From: Goodfellowiella coeruleoviolacea | Lineage (GTDB): Bacteria; Actinomycetota; Actinomycetes; Mycobacteriales; Pseudonocardiaceae | DNA: 64,000 bases | Assembly: GCF_024171785.1 (NCBI RefSeq) | Contig: NZ_JAMTCK010000001.1 | Coordinates: 496,134 to 560,133 of the forward strand | Reading direction: 5' to 3' | Part shown: positions 45,488-54,774 of the stretch, piece after piece | Position numbering within the stretch: the stretch's first letter is position 1 | Layout: each line of letters opens with the position of its first letter | Translations under genes and position numbers: made by a program | The notes under the pieces: generated by a model | The model's database searches: none | What the model was told of the DNA's origin: nothing | Seen by the model: only the letters and a program-made list of their open reading frames with translations

Positions 45488-46420
45488 TCACCCCGACCGG
45501 CCGGACAGCTGGGCGCGCGCCAGGCAGGACCGCCCCTGGACGTCGTGCACGGTGACCAGCCAGGGGTGGATGTCCCTCGGTCCCGGCACGGCGCCCACCG
45601 GCAGGCACGCCGCGGCCGCGGCCCACGCCGTGCCGACCAGCAGAGCCAGCGCGCCCGACCCGCCCACGGCCAGGAAGCCGGCCAGCAGGGTGTCCTCGTG
45701 CCGGTCGGTGGGCCGGCGGGGTTCGCTGGCCGAGCGGGCGTACCAGGCGCCGGCGCTGTCAACCAGCACGGCGCCCTGCCCGCGCAGGCTGACCAGCACC
45801 GCGTCCGTGCCCTGGTCGCGCAGGCGCCCGGCCGCGGCGACCACGTCCGCGAGTGTCCACAGTGGCCAGTCGACCAGCTCCGCCAGCTCGGCCAGGTCGA
45901 GCGCGACCAGCGGCGGCCGTTCGGCCAGGGCGTGGCGCAGTGCCGGGCCCCTGGCGGCCACGGCGACGGCCAGGCCGTGCGCGGAGATCCGCCGCACCAG
46001 CGTGGCGACCACGTCGGCGGGCAGCTGGGCCGCCAGATCCCCGCACAGCACCACCCACTCCGCGCCGGTGGCCGCGCGCACCACGGCGTCGACCAGGTCG
46101 TCACCGGGCAGGCGTGGCTCCGGGGCCGGTCCGGGCGCACCAACGTCGTCAGTCGGCCAGGCGGGCAGCGCCAGCACCTCGACGCCACCGTCGACGAGCC
46201 CGCCGGCCAGTCGCCGGCCGGCCGCCCCGGACACCGGCAGCACCGCCCTGGCCGAGATCCCGTTGGCCGCCAGGACACGGGCCACGGTGGTTCCGCCGCC
46301 GACGCGCGCCGCGGACACCGTGCCTGCTGGCACTGGGCCGGCTGGCACCGTGTTGGCTGGCACCCGCTCACGCCGCGCACCGCGCGCCACGCCCGGGGCG
46401 GCCGTCACCGTGACGATCAC
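45488..46420 (-). CDS. PfkB-family carbohydrate kinase-like protein, probably degenerate
   Basis: GTG 46420 follows GGAGGTGA. The 310-residue protein has the fold of 1-phosphofructokinase/LacC-type PfkB kinases: GGGTTVARVLAANGISARAVL near residue 40, a central GAEWVVLCGDLAAQLPADVV, and DAVLVSLRGQGAVLVDSAGAW. The family's G-A-G-D motif is replaced by H-E-D-T (RHEDTLLAGFLAVGG), keeping only the Asp, so kinase activity is uncertain. The following AGF and the late A-rich helix are retained. It sits between the LuxR paralogue and the SARP genes, which makes a sensing or regulatory role possible. Confidence 0.65.
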   Translation of the reverse strand: MIVTVTAAPGVARGARRERVPANTVPAGPVPAGTVSAARVGGGTTVARVLAANGISARAVLPVSGAAGRRLAGGLVDGGVEVLALPAWPTDDVGAPGPAPEPRLPGDDLVDAVVRAATGAEWVVLCGDLAAQLPADVVATLVRRISAHGLAVAVAARGPALRHALAERPPLVALDLAELAELVDWPLWTLADVVAAAGRLRDQGTDAVLVSLRGQGAVLVDSAGAWYARSASEPRRPTDRHEDTLLAGFLAVGGSGALALLVGTAWAAAAACLPVGAVPGPRDIHPWLVTVHDVQGRSCLARAQLSGRSG

Positions 46421-46726
46421 GCCTGTCACCTCCGGCTCGGCTGAACCGTCCCCACACGGCCGCCGCACACGTCAACGCTGGTCGCCGGGTATCGGATCAC
46501 GCGGGAGGCGCCGATCATCGGCGTGTCGGCCCGGATCTGCCCCGAAGTTGGGGGAATCTGCCCGATCAGCCCTCGCCCGGCGGCGGAGTCGCGGTGATCG
46601 GTTTGTTGCGGCGCTGCACATACACTGTAGTTGTGACAGCACGGACATTGGTAGACACGTTGAGTGGTGGTTAGTGTCCTGGTTCGTTCACCGGTACTGC
46701 TGCCGCCGTGAGCCCAGGGAGACCAC
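46421..46726. other. Intergenic region upstream of SARP-1
   Basis: This 306-bp divergent region between the PfkB-like gene and SARP-1 has an AT-richer stretch at about 46600-46680 (TTGTTGC...TACACTG...TTGTGACA...TAGACA). It probably holds the SARP-1 promoter, but no single -35/-10 pair is convincing. GGGAG at 46719-46723 is the SARP-1 ribosome binding site. No gene is seen. Confidence 0.4.
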
Positions 46727-49700
46727 GTGAGCGCGGGTGAAGGGGCGTCTCTCCGAGTCGGCCTGCTCGGTCCGGTGCGGGCATGGCGGGGCGAGACCGA
46801 GATCGAGCTGGGGTCGGCGCAGCGCCGCGCGGTGCTGGCCGTGCTGGCGATGTCGGCGAACCGGCCGGTGTCCCGTGCCGAGCTGATCGACGCGGTGTGG
46901 GGCGAGACCGCTCCGGCCAGCGCCGACGGCAGCGTCTACACCTACGTGTCCAGCATCCGCCGGGCACTGGAACCCGACCGTCCGGCCCGGTCCGCCGGGC
47001 AGGTCCTGGTCTCGGTCGACTCCGGCTACTCGCTGCGGCTGGACCAGGACGCGCTGGACGTCGACCGCTTCGACACCTGGCGGGAGCGCGCGCAGCAGCG
47101 CTGGTCCACCGGTGACCTCCCGGGCGCGCTGGCCGCGCTGGACGCGGCCGAGGGACTGTGGCGCGGCGTGGCCCTGTCCGGCATCTCCGGGCCGTTCGCC
47201 ACCGCACAGCGGGCCCGGCTCACCGAACTGCGGCTGGCCTGCCTGGAGCGGCGGGCCGAGATCGCGCTCACCCTCGGCCGGCACCGGGAGATCGCCCCGG
47301 AACTGGCCGCGCTGGCCGACGCGCACCCGCTGCGCGAGGCGTTGCGCGGGCTGCTGATGCTGGCCCTGTACCGGTGCGGCCGGCGCGACGAGGCCCTGGC
47401 CGTGTTCGAGGACGTGCGCGCGAGCCTGGCCGAGACCTCGGGCACCGAACCCGGCGCGGTCCTGTCCCAGCTGCGCGAGCGCATCCTGGCCGACGACCCG
47501 GTCCTCGACGACACCACCAGCGCGCTGGCCTGTCCCGGCCGGCGCCCGCCCGGGCCGGCGACACCGCCCGCCGCCCCGCCGCGCTCGGCCGGCGCACGGA
47601 CGCGGGCCGGTGCGGTGACGCCCCCGAGGCAGCCGCCCAGGCAGCCGGACCGGCCGGCCGGTTTTGTCGGCCGCACCGACGAGGTGGCCCTGCTGCGCTC
47701 GGCCCTGGCCACCCTGGCCAGCACCGGGCGCGGCCACACCGTGTGGATCGACGGCGAGCCGGGGGCGGGCAAGTCCGCGCTGCTGGCGCAGGGCCTTGCC
47801 GAGGCGGACACGCTGGGCTGCCAGCTCCGCTGGGGCGTCTGCGACGAGCTGGGCCAGCGCTTCCCCCTGCGGGTGCTGCTGGACTGCCTCGGCCCGGACG
47901 CGGCGGCGGTGGACCCGGCGCCGCACGGTGCCGACCCCGCCTCCGGGCTGGCCGATCACGTGCTGGCCGCGGTGGACCGGATCGTCGCCCTGGTCACCGA
48001 GTCCTGTGTGGACACTCCACTGGTGCTGGTCGTCGACGACCTGCACTGGGCCGACCAGGCCACCCTGCTGGTGTGGCACCGGCTGTGCGTTGCCAGCCAA
48101 CGGCTGCCGCTGCTGCTGGTCGGGGCGTGCCGGCCGGTGGCGCGCCGGCCCGAACTGGACCGGTTGCGCTGCGGGCTGGTCGAGGCGGGCGGCGAGGTGC
48201 TGTCGCTGGCCCCGCTGTCCGAACCCGTGGTGCACCGGATGCTCGGCGAGATCGTGGGCGCGCCGGCCGGCCCCGGACTGTGCCGGCTGGCCGCGAGCGC
48301 CGCGGGAAACCCGCTGTACGTGCGGGAACTGGTGAGCGGGCTGGTCCGGGCGGGCGCGGTGCTCTTCGACGGCGTGCACGCGGACGTCGACCCGGCCGCC
48401 GCCCAGGTGCTCCCGTCCGGCGTGGCCGCGACCGCGGACCGGCACCTGGCCGCGCTGTCCGACCAGGCCAGGGAACTGCTGCGCTGGGCGGCCCTGTTCG
48501 GCACCGAGTTCCCACTGGCCGACGCCGCGGTGGCGCTGGGCCGGCCGGCCTCCGAACTGGTCGAGCTGGTCGAGGAGGCACTCGCGGCCGGGCTGCTGGT
48601 GGCCTCGGGTGAGCGGCTGGTGTTCCGGCACCCGCTGATCCGCCGGGTGCTCTACGAGCGGGCGCCCACCGCGGTGCGGATCGCGCTGCACCGGCAGGTC
48701 GCGCAGGCGCTGGCCGAGGCCGGCGCCCCGGCCGACCGGGTGGCCAACCAGTTGACCGCCGCGCCCGTGCCGGTCGACTCCTGGGTGCGGGACTGGCTGC
48801 TGGACAACGTCGGCGTGGTGGCCAACCGGGCCCCGCACGCCGCGGTGGACCTGCTGCGCAACGCGCTCGACCAGGAGTCGCTGTCCAGCGCGGTGCGCGA
48901 GACGTTCACCGCGACCCTGGCCAGGCTGCTGTTCTGGTTGGGCCGCGAGCCCGAGGTGCAGGCCCGCTACGTGGTGGCCCGGACCACCGACAGCGAGCGC
49001 GCGGCCGAGATGCGCTGGATCCTCGCCTACGTCTACTACCGCAGGGGCGCGGTGGACCGGGCGCTCGACGAGATCACCACCGCCCTGCGCGACCCGAACA
49101 TTCCCGAGCTGTGGCGCGGTCGCCACCACACCCTGCTGGCGATGTGCCGGCGCACCGACTCCGGTGACCAGCCCGGCCAGCCCGACTCCGGTGACCAGCC
49201 CGACCGGCCGGTCCGCTCCGCCGCCCGCGGTTCCCGAACCACCTCGGAGCTGGCCGGGCTGAACATGCTGCTGCTGGACGACAAGTTCGCCGCGCTGTCC
49301 GATGTGGACAGCCTGGGCGGGGCCGCCGAGGCGCTGTGCTCGGCCAGGCAGCTGGCCACCACGCACGCGCTGCCCGGCGAGGTGCACGTGGTGGGCGCGG
49401 TGCACTACTACTGGCTGGGCCGCTGGGACGAGGCACTGGCCGAACTGAGCACGGTCACCCGGGAGCGGCGGGGCACCGTCTCCTACGTGCTGCGCCGGCC
49501 GGGCTCGGCCATGCTGCTGCACGGTGTCGCCGCGCTGATCGCCGGCCACCAGGACGACCAGAACGCCATGCGGATGCACCTGCAGGCCGCCGGCCACCCC
49601 TCCCGCGCGTCCCTGCGCGACCAGGACTGCGCCACGTTCCTGCTGATGGCCACCGCGCTCGGCGCCGAGCAGCAGGGCCGGCCGGCCGACGCGCTGGACG

Positions 49701-50206
49701 CGCTCACCCTGATCCTCCAGCCCGGCATCGCGCCGCTGACCGGCCACCACGGCTGGCTGCCCGACCTGGCCAGGCTGGCCATGAGCGTGGGTGACGAGGA
49801 CCGGGCCCGGCTGGCACTGCGCATGTGCCTCGCCGAGGCCGAGCGGGAGCACACCCCGGCCCGGCTGGCCGCGGCGGCCCGCTGCCAGGGCCTGGTCACC
49901 GGCGCCCCGGAACCGGTGCTGACCGCCGCCGACCACTACCGCTCCGCCGGTCGCCGGCTCGAACTGGCGTGGACCATGGAGGACGCCGCCGCGCTGCTCG
50001 GCGCGCGCGGCCGGCTGGCCGAGGCCAGGGCCGCGCTCTACAGCGCGCTGGCCGCCTACACCGACATGGGCGCGGCCTGGGACGTGCGGCGCGCCGAGTC
50101 CCGGATGCGGCCCTTCGGCATCCGCCGGCTGACCCCGCTGCGCCGCGGTGGACCGGACCGGCAACCCCCGGCCGCGCCCGCGCCACCGGCCATCCTGTCC
50201 GGGTGA
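46727..50206 (+). CDS. SARP/AfsR-like regulator with BTAD, AAA/STAND ATPase and TPR (SARP-1)
   Basis: The 1159-residue protein has an OmpR-type winged HTH (LRVGLLGPVRAWRGETEIELG, then QRRAVLAVLAMSANRPVSRAEL), a BTAD domain (DVDRFDTWRERAQQRWSTGD to ERILADDPVL, about 100-265) and an ATPase (Walker A GEPGAGKSALL near 343; Walker B LVLVVDDLHWAD). A long TPR-like helical region follows to the C-terminus, without the LuxR HTH that the neighbour has. It is likely an activator of secondary metabolism or development. It is followed after 80 bp by a paralogue of similar architecture, suggesting tandem duplication. Confidence 0.93.
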   Translation: MSAGEGASLRVGLLGPVRAWRGETEIELGSAQRRAVLAVLAMSANRPVSRAELIDAVWGETAPASADGSVYTYVSSIRRALEPDRPARSAGQVLVSVDSGYSLRLDQDALDVDRFDTWRERAQQRWSTGDLPGALAALDAAEGLWRGVALSGISGPFATAQRARLTELRLACLERRAEIALTLGRHREIAPELAALADAHPLREALRGLLMLALYRCGRRDEALAVFEDVRASLAETSGTEPGAVLSQLRERILADDPVLDDTTSALACPGRRPPGPATPPAAPPRSAGARTRAGAVTPPRQPPRQPDRPAGFVGRTDEVALLRSALATLASTGRGHTVWIDGEPGAGKSALLAQGLAEADTLGCQLRWGVCDELGQRFPLRVLLDCLGPDAAAVDPAPHGADPASGLADHVLAAVDRIVALVTESCVDTPLVLVVDDLHWADQATLLVWHRLCVASQRLPLLLVGACRPVARRPELDRLRCGLVEAGGEVLSLAPLSEPVVHRMLGEIVGAPAGPGLCRLAASAAGNPLYVRELVSGLVRAGAVLFDGVHADVDPAAAQVLPSGVAATADRHLAALSDQARELLRWAALFGTEFPLADAAVALGRPASELVELVEEALAAGLLVASGERLVFRHPLIRRVLYERAPTAVRIALHRQVAQALAEAGAPADRVANQLTAAPVPVDSWVRDWLLDNVGVVANRAPHAAVDLLRNALDQESLSSAVRETFTATLARLLFWLGREPEVQARYVVARTTDSERAAEMRWILAYVYYRRGAVDRALDEITTALRDPNIPELWRGRHHTLLAMCRRTDSGDQPGQPDSGDQPDRPVRSAARGSRTTSELAGLNMLLLDDKFAALSDVDSLGGAAEALCSARQLATTHALPGEVHVVGAVHYYWLGRWDEALAELSTVTRERRGTVSYVLRRPGSAMLLHGVAALIAGHQDDQNAMRMHLQAAGHPSRASLRDQDCATFLLMATALGAEQQGRPADALDALTLILQPGIAPLTGHHGWLPDLARLAMSVGDEDRARLALRMCLAEAEREHTPARLAAAARCQGLVTGAPEPVLTAADHYRSAGRRLELAWTMEDAAALLGARGRLAEARAALYSALAAYTDMGAAWDVRRAESRMRPFGIRRLTPLRRGGPDRQPPAAPAPPAILSG

Positions 50207-50286
50207 GCGGTGCGGCCAACCAGGGGCGGAGCAGCAGGCGCTGGCCGGCCGTCGGGGCCAGCGACCACGGCCAGAGCAGGACGGTC

Positions 50287-53200
50287 ATGACAGCGAACGG
50301 CAACGAGGAACTGCGGGTCGAACTGCTGGGCCCGCCCCGGGCCTGGCTCGGTCGGCAGGAACTCCACCTGGGGCCGGCCCGGCAGCGCGCGGTGTTCGCG
50401 GTGCTGGCCCTGCACGCCAACCAGGTGGTGTCCCGGCGCGATCTCATCGCCGCGGTGTGGGGCGAGTCGCCGCCGGCCAGCGCGGACGGCAGCGTGCACA
50501 CCTACATCTCCGGGCTGCGGCGGCGGCTGGAGCCCGACCGCGACCGCTGGGCCGCCGGGCACGTCCTGACCTCGCAGCCGGCCGGCTACCTGCTGCGCCT
50601 GCCCGAGGCCGCGCTGGACGTCGCCGTCTTCGACCGGTTGCGCGACCAGGGGCAGCGCCAGCTGGCCGCCCAGGACGCGGCCGGCGCCCGGGAGTCGCTG
50701 GACGCGGCACTGGCGCTGTGGCGCGGCGAACCGCTGTCCGGGGTGCCGGGCCCCGCCGCCGAACTGGAGCGGGAACGCCTGGTCGAGGCGCGCCTGGTGG
50801 CCGCGGAGCACCGCGCCAGGGCCGTGCTGGCCACCGACGGGCAGGCCGAGGTGGTCGCGGAGCTGACCGCGCTCAGCCACGACTACCCGCTGCGGGAGTC
50901 CCTGCGCGAGCTGCTGATGATCGCCCTGTACCAGGCCGGCCGGCAGGCCGAGGCGCTGGAGGTGTTCCACCAGGCCCGCCGGGTGCTGCTGGACGAACTC
51001 GGCATCGAGCCGGGGCCGGCGCTGCGCCGCACGCACGAGCGGGTGTTGGCCAACGACCCGGCGCTGGGCGCGCTCGCGGCCGAACCCGGCGGGGCCGGCC
51101 CGGCCGTGCCGCCGCTGTCCGTGGTGCCCGCACCGGTGGCCAGGGCGGCCGCGCGGCCCACCGCGCCCGGCACGTTCGTGGGCCGCGCGGCCGAGGCCGC
51201 CCGACTGCGCCAGCTGGTCACCGGGGTGCTGGCCGGCCGGGGCGCCCCGGTGTGGATCGAGGGCGAGCCGGGCATCGGCAAGTCCGCGCTGCTGGCCGTC
51301 GGCCTGGCCGACGCCGGGCAACGCGGGTGTCAGCTGGGCTGGGTCAGCGCCGACGAGTTCGGCCAGGACGTGCCGCTGCGGGTGGTCCTGGACTGCCTCG
51401 GCGTCAGCGCGGACTCACCGGACCCGCGCCGCGCCCGGCTGGCCGGGCTGCTCGGCGAGCAACCCGCAGCCGACGGCTGGGTGCGGGGCGATCCCGTGCT
51501 GGCCGCGGTGGACCAGATCCTCGCCCTGGTCGACGAGTTGTGCGCGCGGGCGCCGCTGGTGCTGGTCGTCGACGACCTGCAGTGGGCCGACCAGGCCAGC
51601 GTGGTGGTGTGGCACCGGCTGTGCGCGGCCACCCGCCAACTGCCCCTGCTGCTGGTCGCCGCGTCCCGCCCGACCGAGGAGCGGACCGAGCTGGCCGCGC
51701 TGCGCCGCAGCGTGGAGGCGCGCAACGGTGAACTGCTCACCCTGACCCCGCTGTCCGATGTGGACACCGAGAGCCTGGCCAGTGGGCTGCTGGGCGGCCC
51801 GGCCGGGCCGGGCCTGCGCGAGCTGGTCGGGCAGGCCCAGGGCAACCCGCTGTACCTGCGGGAGCTGCTCGACGCGCTGGTCCGGGCGGACGCGGTGACC
51901 AGGTCGGCCGACGGGGTGGACGTTCTCGCCTCGGCCGTGGCCGAGGCGCCGCGTTCGCTGGTCGCCGCGATCGGCAGGCGGATCGCGCTGCTGTCCGAGC
52001 CGACCAGGGACGTGCTGTGCTGGGCCGCGCTGTTCGGGGTGGAGTTCGGCGTGGCCGAGCTGGCCGCGGTGACCGGCCGGCGGGTGTCGGAGCTGGCCGG
52101 CGCGCTGGCCGAGGCGGTGGCCAAGGACGTGGTGGTGGACGTGGACGCCCGGCTGTCCTTCCGGCATCCGCTGCTGCGCCAGGCACTGTGCGACACCCTG
52201 TCCCCCGCTGACCGGGCCGCCAGGCACCGGCGGGCCGCCGAGGCACTGGCCGGTGCCGGCGCGGCCGTGACGCGCGTGGCCGAGCACCTCGGGTCGGCGC
52301 GGCTGGGCACCACCGCCACCGCGGTCGACGACTGGGTGGTGGCGTGGGTGGCCTCGGCCAGCGCCGCGCTGTCCAACCGCGTCCCGCTGATCGCCGCGGA
52401 CCTGCTCGACCGGGTGCTGGCCGGCTGCCCGCCCGACTCGCCGCACCGCGTGACCCTCGGGCTGGCCCTGGTCCGCGTGCTGTTCCGGCTGGAGCGCAAC
52501 CCCGAGGCGCTGATCAGGCAGGTGCTGGCCACCGCGACCGAGCCGAGGCACGTCGCCGAGCTGCGGCACCTGCTCGCCGCCGTCCTGCACCGCACCGGCC
52601 GGACCGCCGAGGCCGTGCGCGCGCTGGGCAGTGCCGCGGACGACCCCGAGGTGCCGGAGCTGTGGCGGGTCAGGCACCGGCAGCTGCTGGCCAACTTCCG
52701 CCGCGGCGACCTGAGCGACCTGGACGCGACCGAGGCCGCGGCGCGCCAGGCCCTCGCCCAGGCCGGCGGCGAGCCCTACCTGGTCGCCCACGCCGAGCAG
52801 ACCCTGTGGCTGGTCAACTCCATCCGCCGCCGCCACGACCGGGCGCTGGAGCACGTGGACCAGGCGCTGGCCGCGCTGACCGACGACGCCGAACTGGCCG
52901 GCCTGCACCTGGACCTGCTCGACAACCGGGTGTTCACCCTGCAGAACCTGGACCGGCTGGCCGAGGCGGACAGCGCGCTGCGACGCGGCCGCGCGGTGGC
53001 CGCCCGGTACGCGCTGCCCAACGGGCTGGGCGTGACCGCGGCCGTGCACCACTACTGGACGGGCCGGTGGACCGAGGCGCTGGTCGAGCTGGACGCGGTG
53101 GCCGAGGACGGGCCGGAGATCACCTTCTACGGCCTGCGCGAGCCGGGGCCGGCGGCACTGCTGCTGTACGGGGTGGCCGCGCTGATCGCCGGCCGGCGTG

Positions 53201-54030
53201 ACGAGCGCGCCGAGGCCGCCGCGCTGCTGGACGCCGCCGAGGAGCACGCGGTCGCGACCAACGCGGAGCGGGAGAGCTGTGACTTCCTGCTGGTGGCCCA
53301 GGCACTCGCGGCCGTGCAGCGCGACCGGACCGAGCAGGCCTTGTCCATCGCGGACCCGATACTGGACCCCGGCTACGCGCCGATGATGCTGCGCCACCAG
53401 TGGCTGCCCGACGTGGCCCGGCTGGCCGTGCGGGTCGGTGACCTCGACCGGGCGTGGCGGGCCCTGGCCGTCTGCGAGCAGGAGGCGGCCAGGGAGACGG
53501 TGCCGGCCAGGGCGTTCGCCGCGGCGGCCCACTGCCGGGGGCTGGTCACCGACGATCCCGAACCGGTGCTGGCCGCCGCCGACCACCACCGCTCGGTGGG
53601 GCGCCGCCTCGAACTGGCCACCGCGCTGGAGGACGCGGCCGTGCTGCTGGCCGGCGGCGGCCACCGCGCTGAGGCCGCACCGCTGCTGGCCGAGGCGAGC
53701 GAGGTGTTCGCCGACCTGGGCGCGCACTGGGACCTGCGCCGGGTCGAGGCCCGGCTGCACCAGTTCGGCCTGCGGCCCACCAGCCAGCCCCGCCCGGACG
53801 CCGGGTGGGCGGCGCTGTCCCCGCTGGAGGCGCAGATCGCCGCGCTGGTCGCGGCCGGTCGGTCCAATCTGGACATCGCGGGGGAACTCGCGCTGCCCCG
53901 CCGCACGGTCCAGGCCCACGTGGCCAGGGTGCTCGGCAAGCTGCACGCGCCGTCCCGGGCCGGTGCCGCCGACCGGGTGCGGCGGCACCGCGCCAACGCC
54001 GACCGCGACACGCTGGAGCCCGGGGCGTGA
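50287..54030 (+). CDS. SARP/AfsR-like regulator with ATPase and C-terminal LuxR HTH (SARP-2)
   Basis: ATG 50287 gives 1247 residues. The N-terminal SARP HTH (LRVELLGPPRAWLGRQELHLG, QRAVFAVLALHANQVVSRRDL) and BTAD are close to SARP-1. The ATPase follows (Walker A GEPGIGKSALL near 325; Walker B LVLVVDDLQWAD), then TPR-like helices. Unlike SARP-1 it ends with a LuxR-type HTH (about 1176-1240: LSPLEAQIAALVAAGRSNLDIAGELALPRRTVQAHVARVLGKL, described in blocks). Two DNA-binding domains at opposite ends in one protein are notable. It is probably cotranscribed with or controlled alongside SARP-1. Confidence 0.93.
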   Translation: MTANGNEELRVELLGPPRAWLGRQELHLGPARQRAVFAVLALHANQVVSRRDLIAAVWGESPPASADGSVHTYISGLRRRLEPDRDRWAAGHVLTSQPAGYLLRLPEAALDVAVFDRLRDQGQRQLAAQDAAGARESLDAALALWRGEPLSGVPGPAAELERERLVEARLVAAEHRARAVLATDGQAEVVAELTALSHDYPLRESLRELLMIALYQAGRQAEALEVFHQARRVLLDELGIEPGPALRRTHERVLANDPALGALAAEPGGAGPAVPPLSVVPAPVARAAARPTAPGTFVGRAAEAARLRQLVTGVLAGRGAPVWIEGEPGIGKSALLAVGLADAGQRGCQLGWVSADEFGQDVPLRVVLDCLGVSADSPDPRRARLAGLLGEQPAADGWVRGDPVLAAVDQILALVDELCARAPLVLVVDDLQWADQASVVVWHRLCAATRQLPLLLVAASRPTEERTELAALRRSVEARNGELLTLTPLSDVDTESLASGLLGGPAGPGLRELVGQAQGNPLYLRELLDALVRADAVTRSADGVDVLASAVAEAPRSLVAAIGRRIALLSEPTRDVLCWAALFGVEFGVAELAAVTGRRVSELAGALAEAVAKDVVVDVDARLSFRHPLLRQALCDTLSPADRAARHRRAAEALAGAGAAVTRVAEHLGSARLGTTATAVDDWVVAWVASASAALSNRVPLIAADLLDRVLAGCPPDSPHRVTLGLALVRVLFRLERNPEALIRQVLATATEPRHVAELRHLLAAVLHRTGRTAEAVRALGSAADDPEVPELWRVRHRQLLANFRRGDLSDLDATEAAARQALAQAGGEPYLVAHAEQTLWLVNSIRRRHDRALEHVDQALAALTDDAELAGLHLDLLDNRVFTLQNLDRLAEADSALRRGRAVAARYALPNGLGVTAAVHHYWTGRWTEALVELDAVAEDGPEITFYGLREPGPAALLLYGVAALIAGRRDERAEAAALLDAAEEHAVATNAERESCDFLLVAQALAAVQRDRTEQALSIADPILDPGYAPMMLRHQWLPDVARLAVRVGDLDRAWRALAVCEQEAARETVPARAFAAAAHCRGLVTDDPEPVLAAADHHRSVGRRLELATALEDAAVLLAGGGHRAEAAPLLAEASEVFADLGAHWDLRRVEARLHQFGLRPTSQPRPDAGWAALSPLEAQIAALVAAGRSNLDIAGELALPRRTVQAHVARVLGKLHAPSRAGAADRVRRHRANADRDTLEPGA

Positions 54031-54063
54031 GCCAAAAGCCGCCCCGGCCGTGAACCCCCGCGG

Positions 54064-54657
54064 TCAGCGGCGGCGGCCAGGGCGGCCACCGGTCAACGGC
54101 GGGACGCACGCGCGCCGCAACGAGTCGTCCAGGCCGCGCAGCAGCTCTCCCACCCGGCCGCCACCGCTCGGCGCGGTGGGGTAGCGCGCCAGCACGCGCA
54201 CCACGACGGGACCGGCCAGCTCGCGCGCCCGCTCGATGTGCTCGGCGCCAACCCGGGGGTCGTCGCCGGCGTCGATCTCGAACGCGCGCGCCGCGTGCGC
54301 GGCCGATCCGAGGATGTGCAGGACCTGGGTGGCTTTCGCCAGCGGGTGCAGGTAGCCCGCCGCTCCCGCGTGACCGGCGGCGCGCGCCGCGTCGGCCGCG
54401 GCGGCACATCCCCGCTCCTGCGCCGCCCGCGCCGCCCGGTGCGCCGCCAGCGCGGACACCCGCATCGCCCTGGTCCGCCGACCCCCGGCGACGAACCCGC
54501 GCGTCTGGTCGAGCGCGTCCCGCGCGCGGGGGTCATCCGGGCAGTCGCGCTCGAAGATCGCCAGCGCCGGCTCCGCGCAGGCCACCGCGTAGCCCGCGAT
54601 CTCACGCAGTTCGGCCGTGCTCAACTCGATCGTCAGGTCCTCGTCGGCCACCGTCAT
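54064..54657 (-). CDS. Imm5-like putative immunity protein (orphan)
   Basis: ATG 54657 gives 197 residues, entirely helical: LSTAELREIAGYAVACAEPALAIFE, ALDQTRGFVAGGRRTRAMRVSAL, and AGAAGYLHPLAKATQVLHILGSAAHAARAFE. This is the pattern of the actinomycete Imm5-like immunity family. No toxin gene is adjacent, so it is an orphan immunity gene. A perfect inverted repeat sits directly upstream of its start codon. Confidence 0.7.
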   Translation of the reverse strand: MTVADEDLTIELSTAELREIAGYAVACAEPALAIFERDCPDDPRARDALDQTRGFVAGGRRTRAMRVSALAAHRAARAAQERGCAAAADAARAAGHAGAAGYLHPLAKATQVLHILGSAAHAARAFEIDAGDDPRVGAEHIERARELAGPVVVRVLARYPTAPSGGGRVGELLRGLDDSLRRACVPPLTGGRPGRRR

Positions 54658-54659
54658 GT

Positions 54660-54681
54660 CGTTCAACGGTATCGTTGAACG
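54660..54681. promoter_or_regulatory. Perfect inverted repeat upstream of the Imm5-like gene
   Basis: Arms CGTTCAACG (54660-54668) and CGTTGAACG (54673-54681) are exact complements with a GTAT spacer. The element ends 3 bp before the start codon at 54657. Its form resembles TetR-type operators, though a hairpin covering the start is equally possible. Confidence 0.6.
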
Positions 54682-54774
54682 GTCGGTGTGGACTTTCCAG
54701 CGGTACCAGCAGGACAGCGACTGGAAAGCGTCAAGACGACCGCCGGCCCAGCACCGGGTGGCCCCGGGTGCGGT

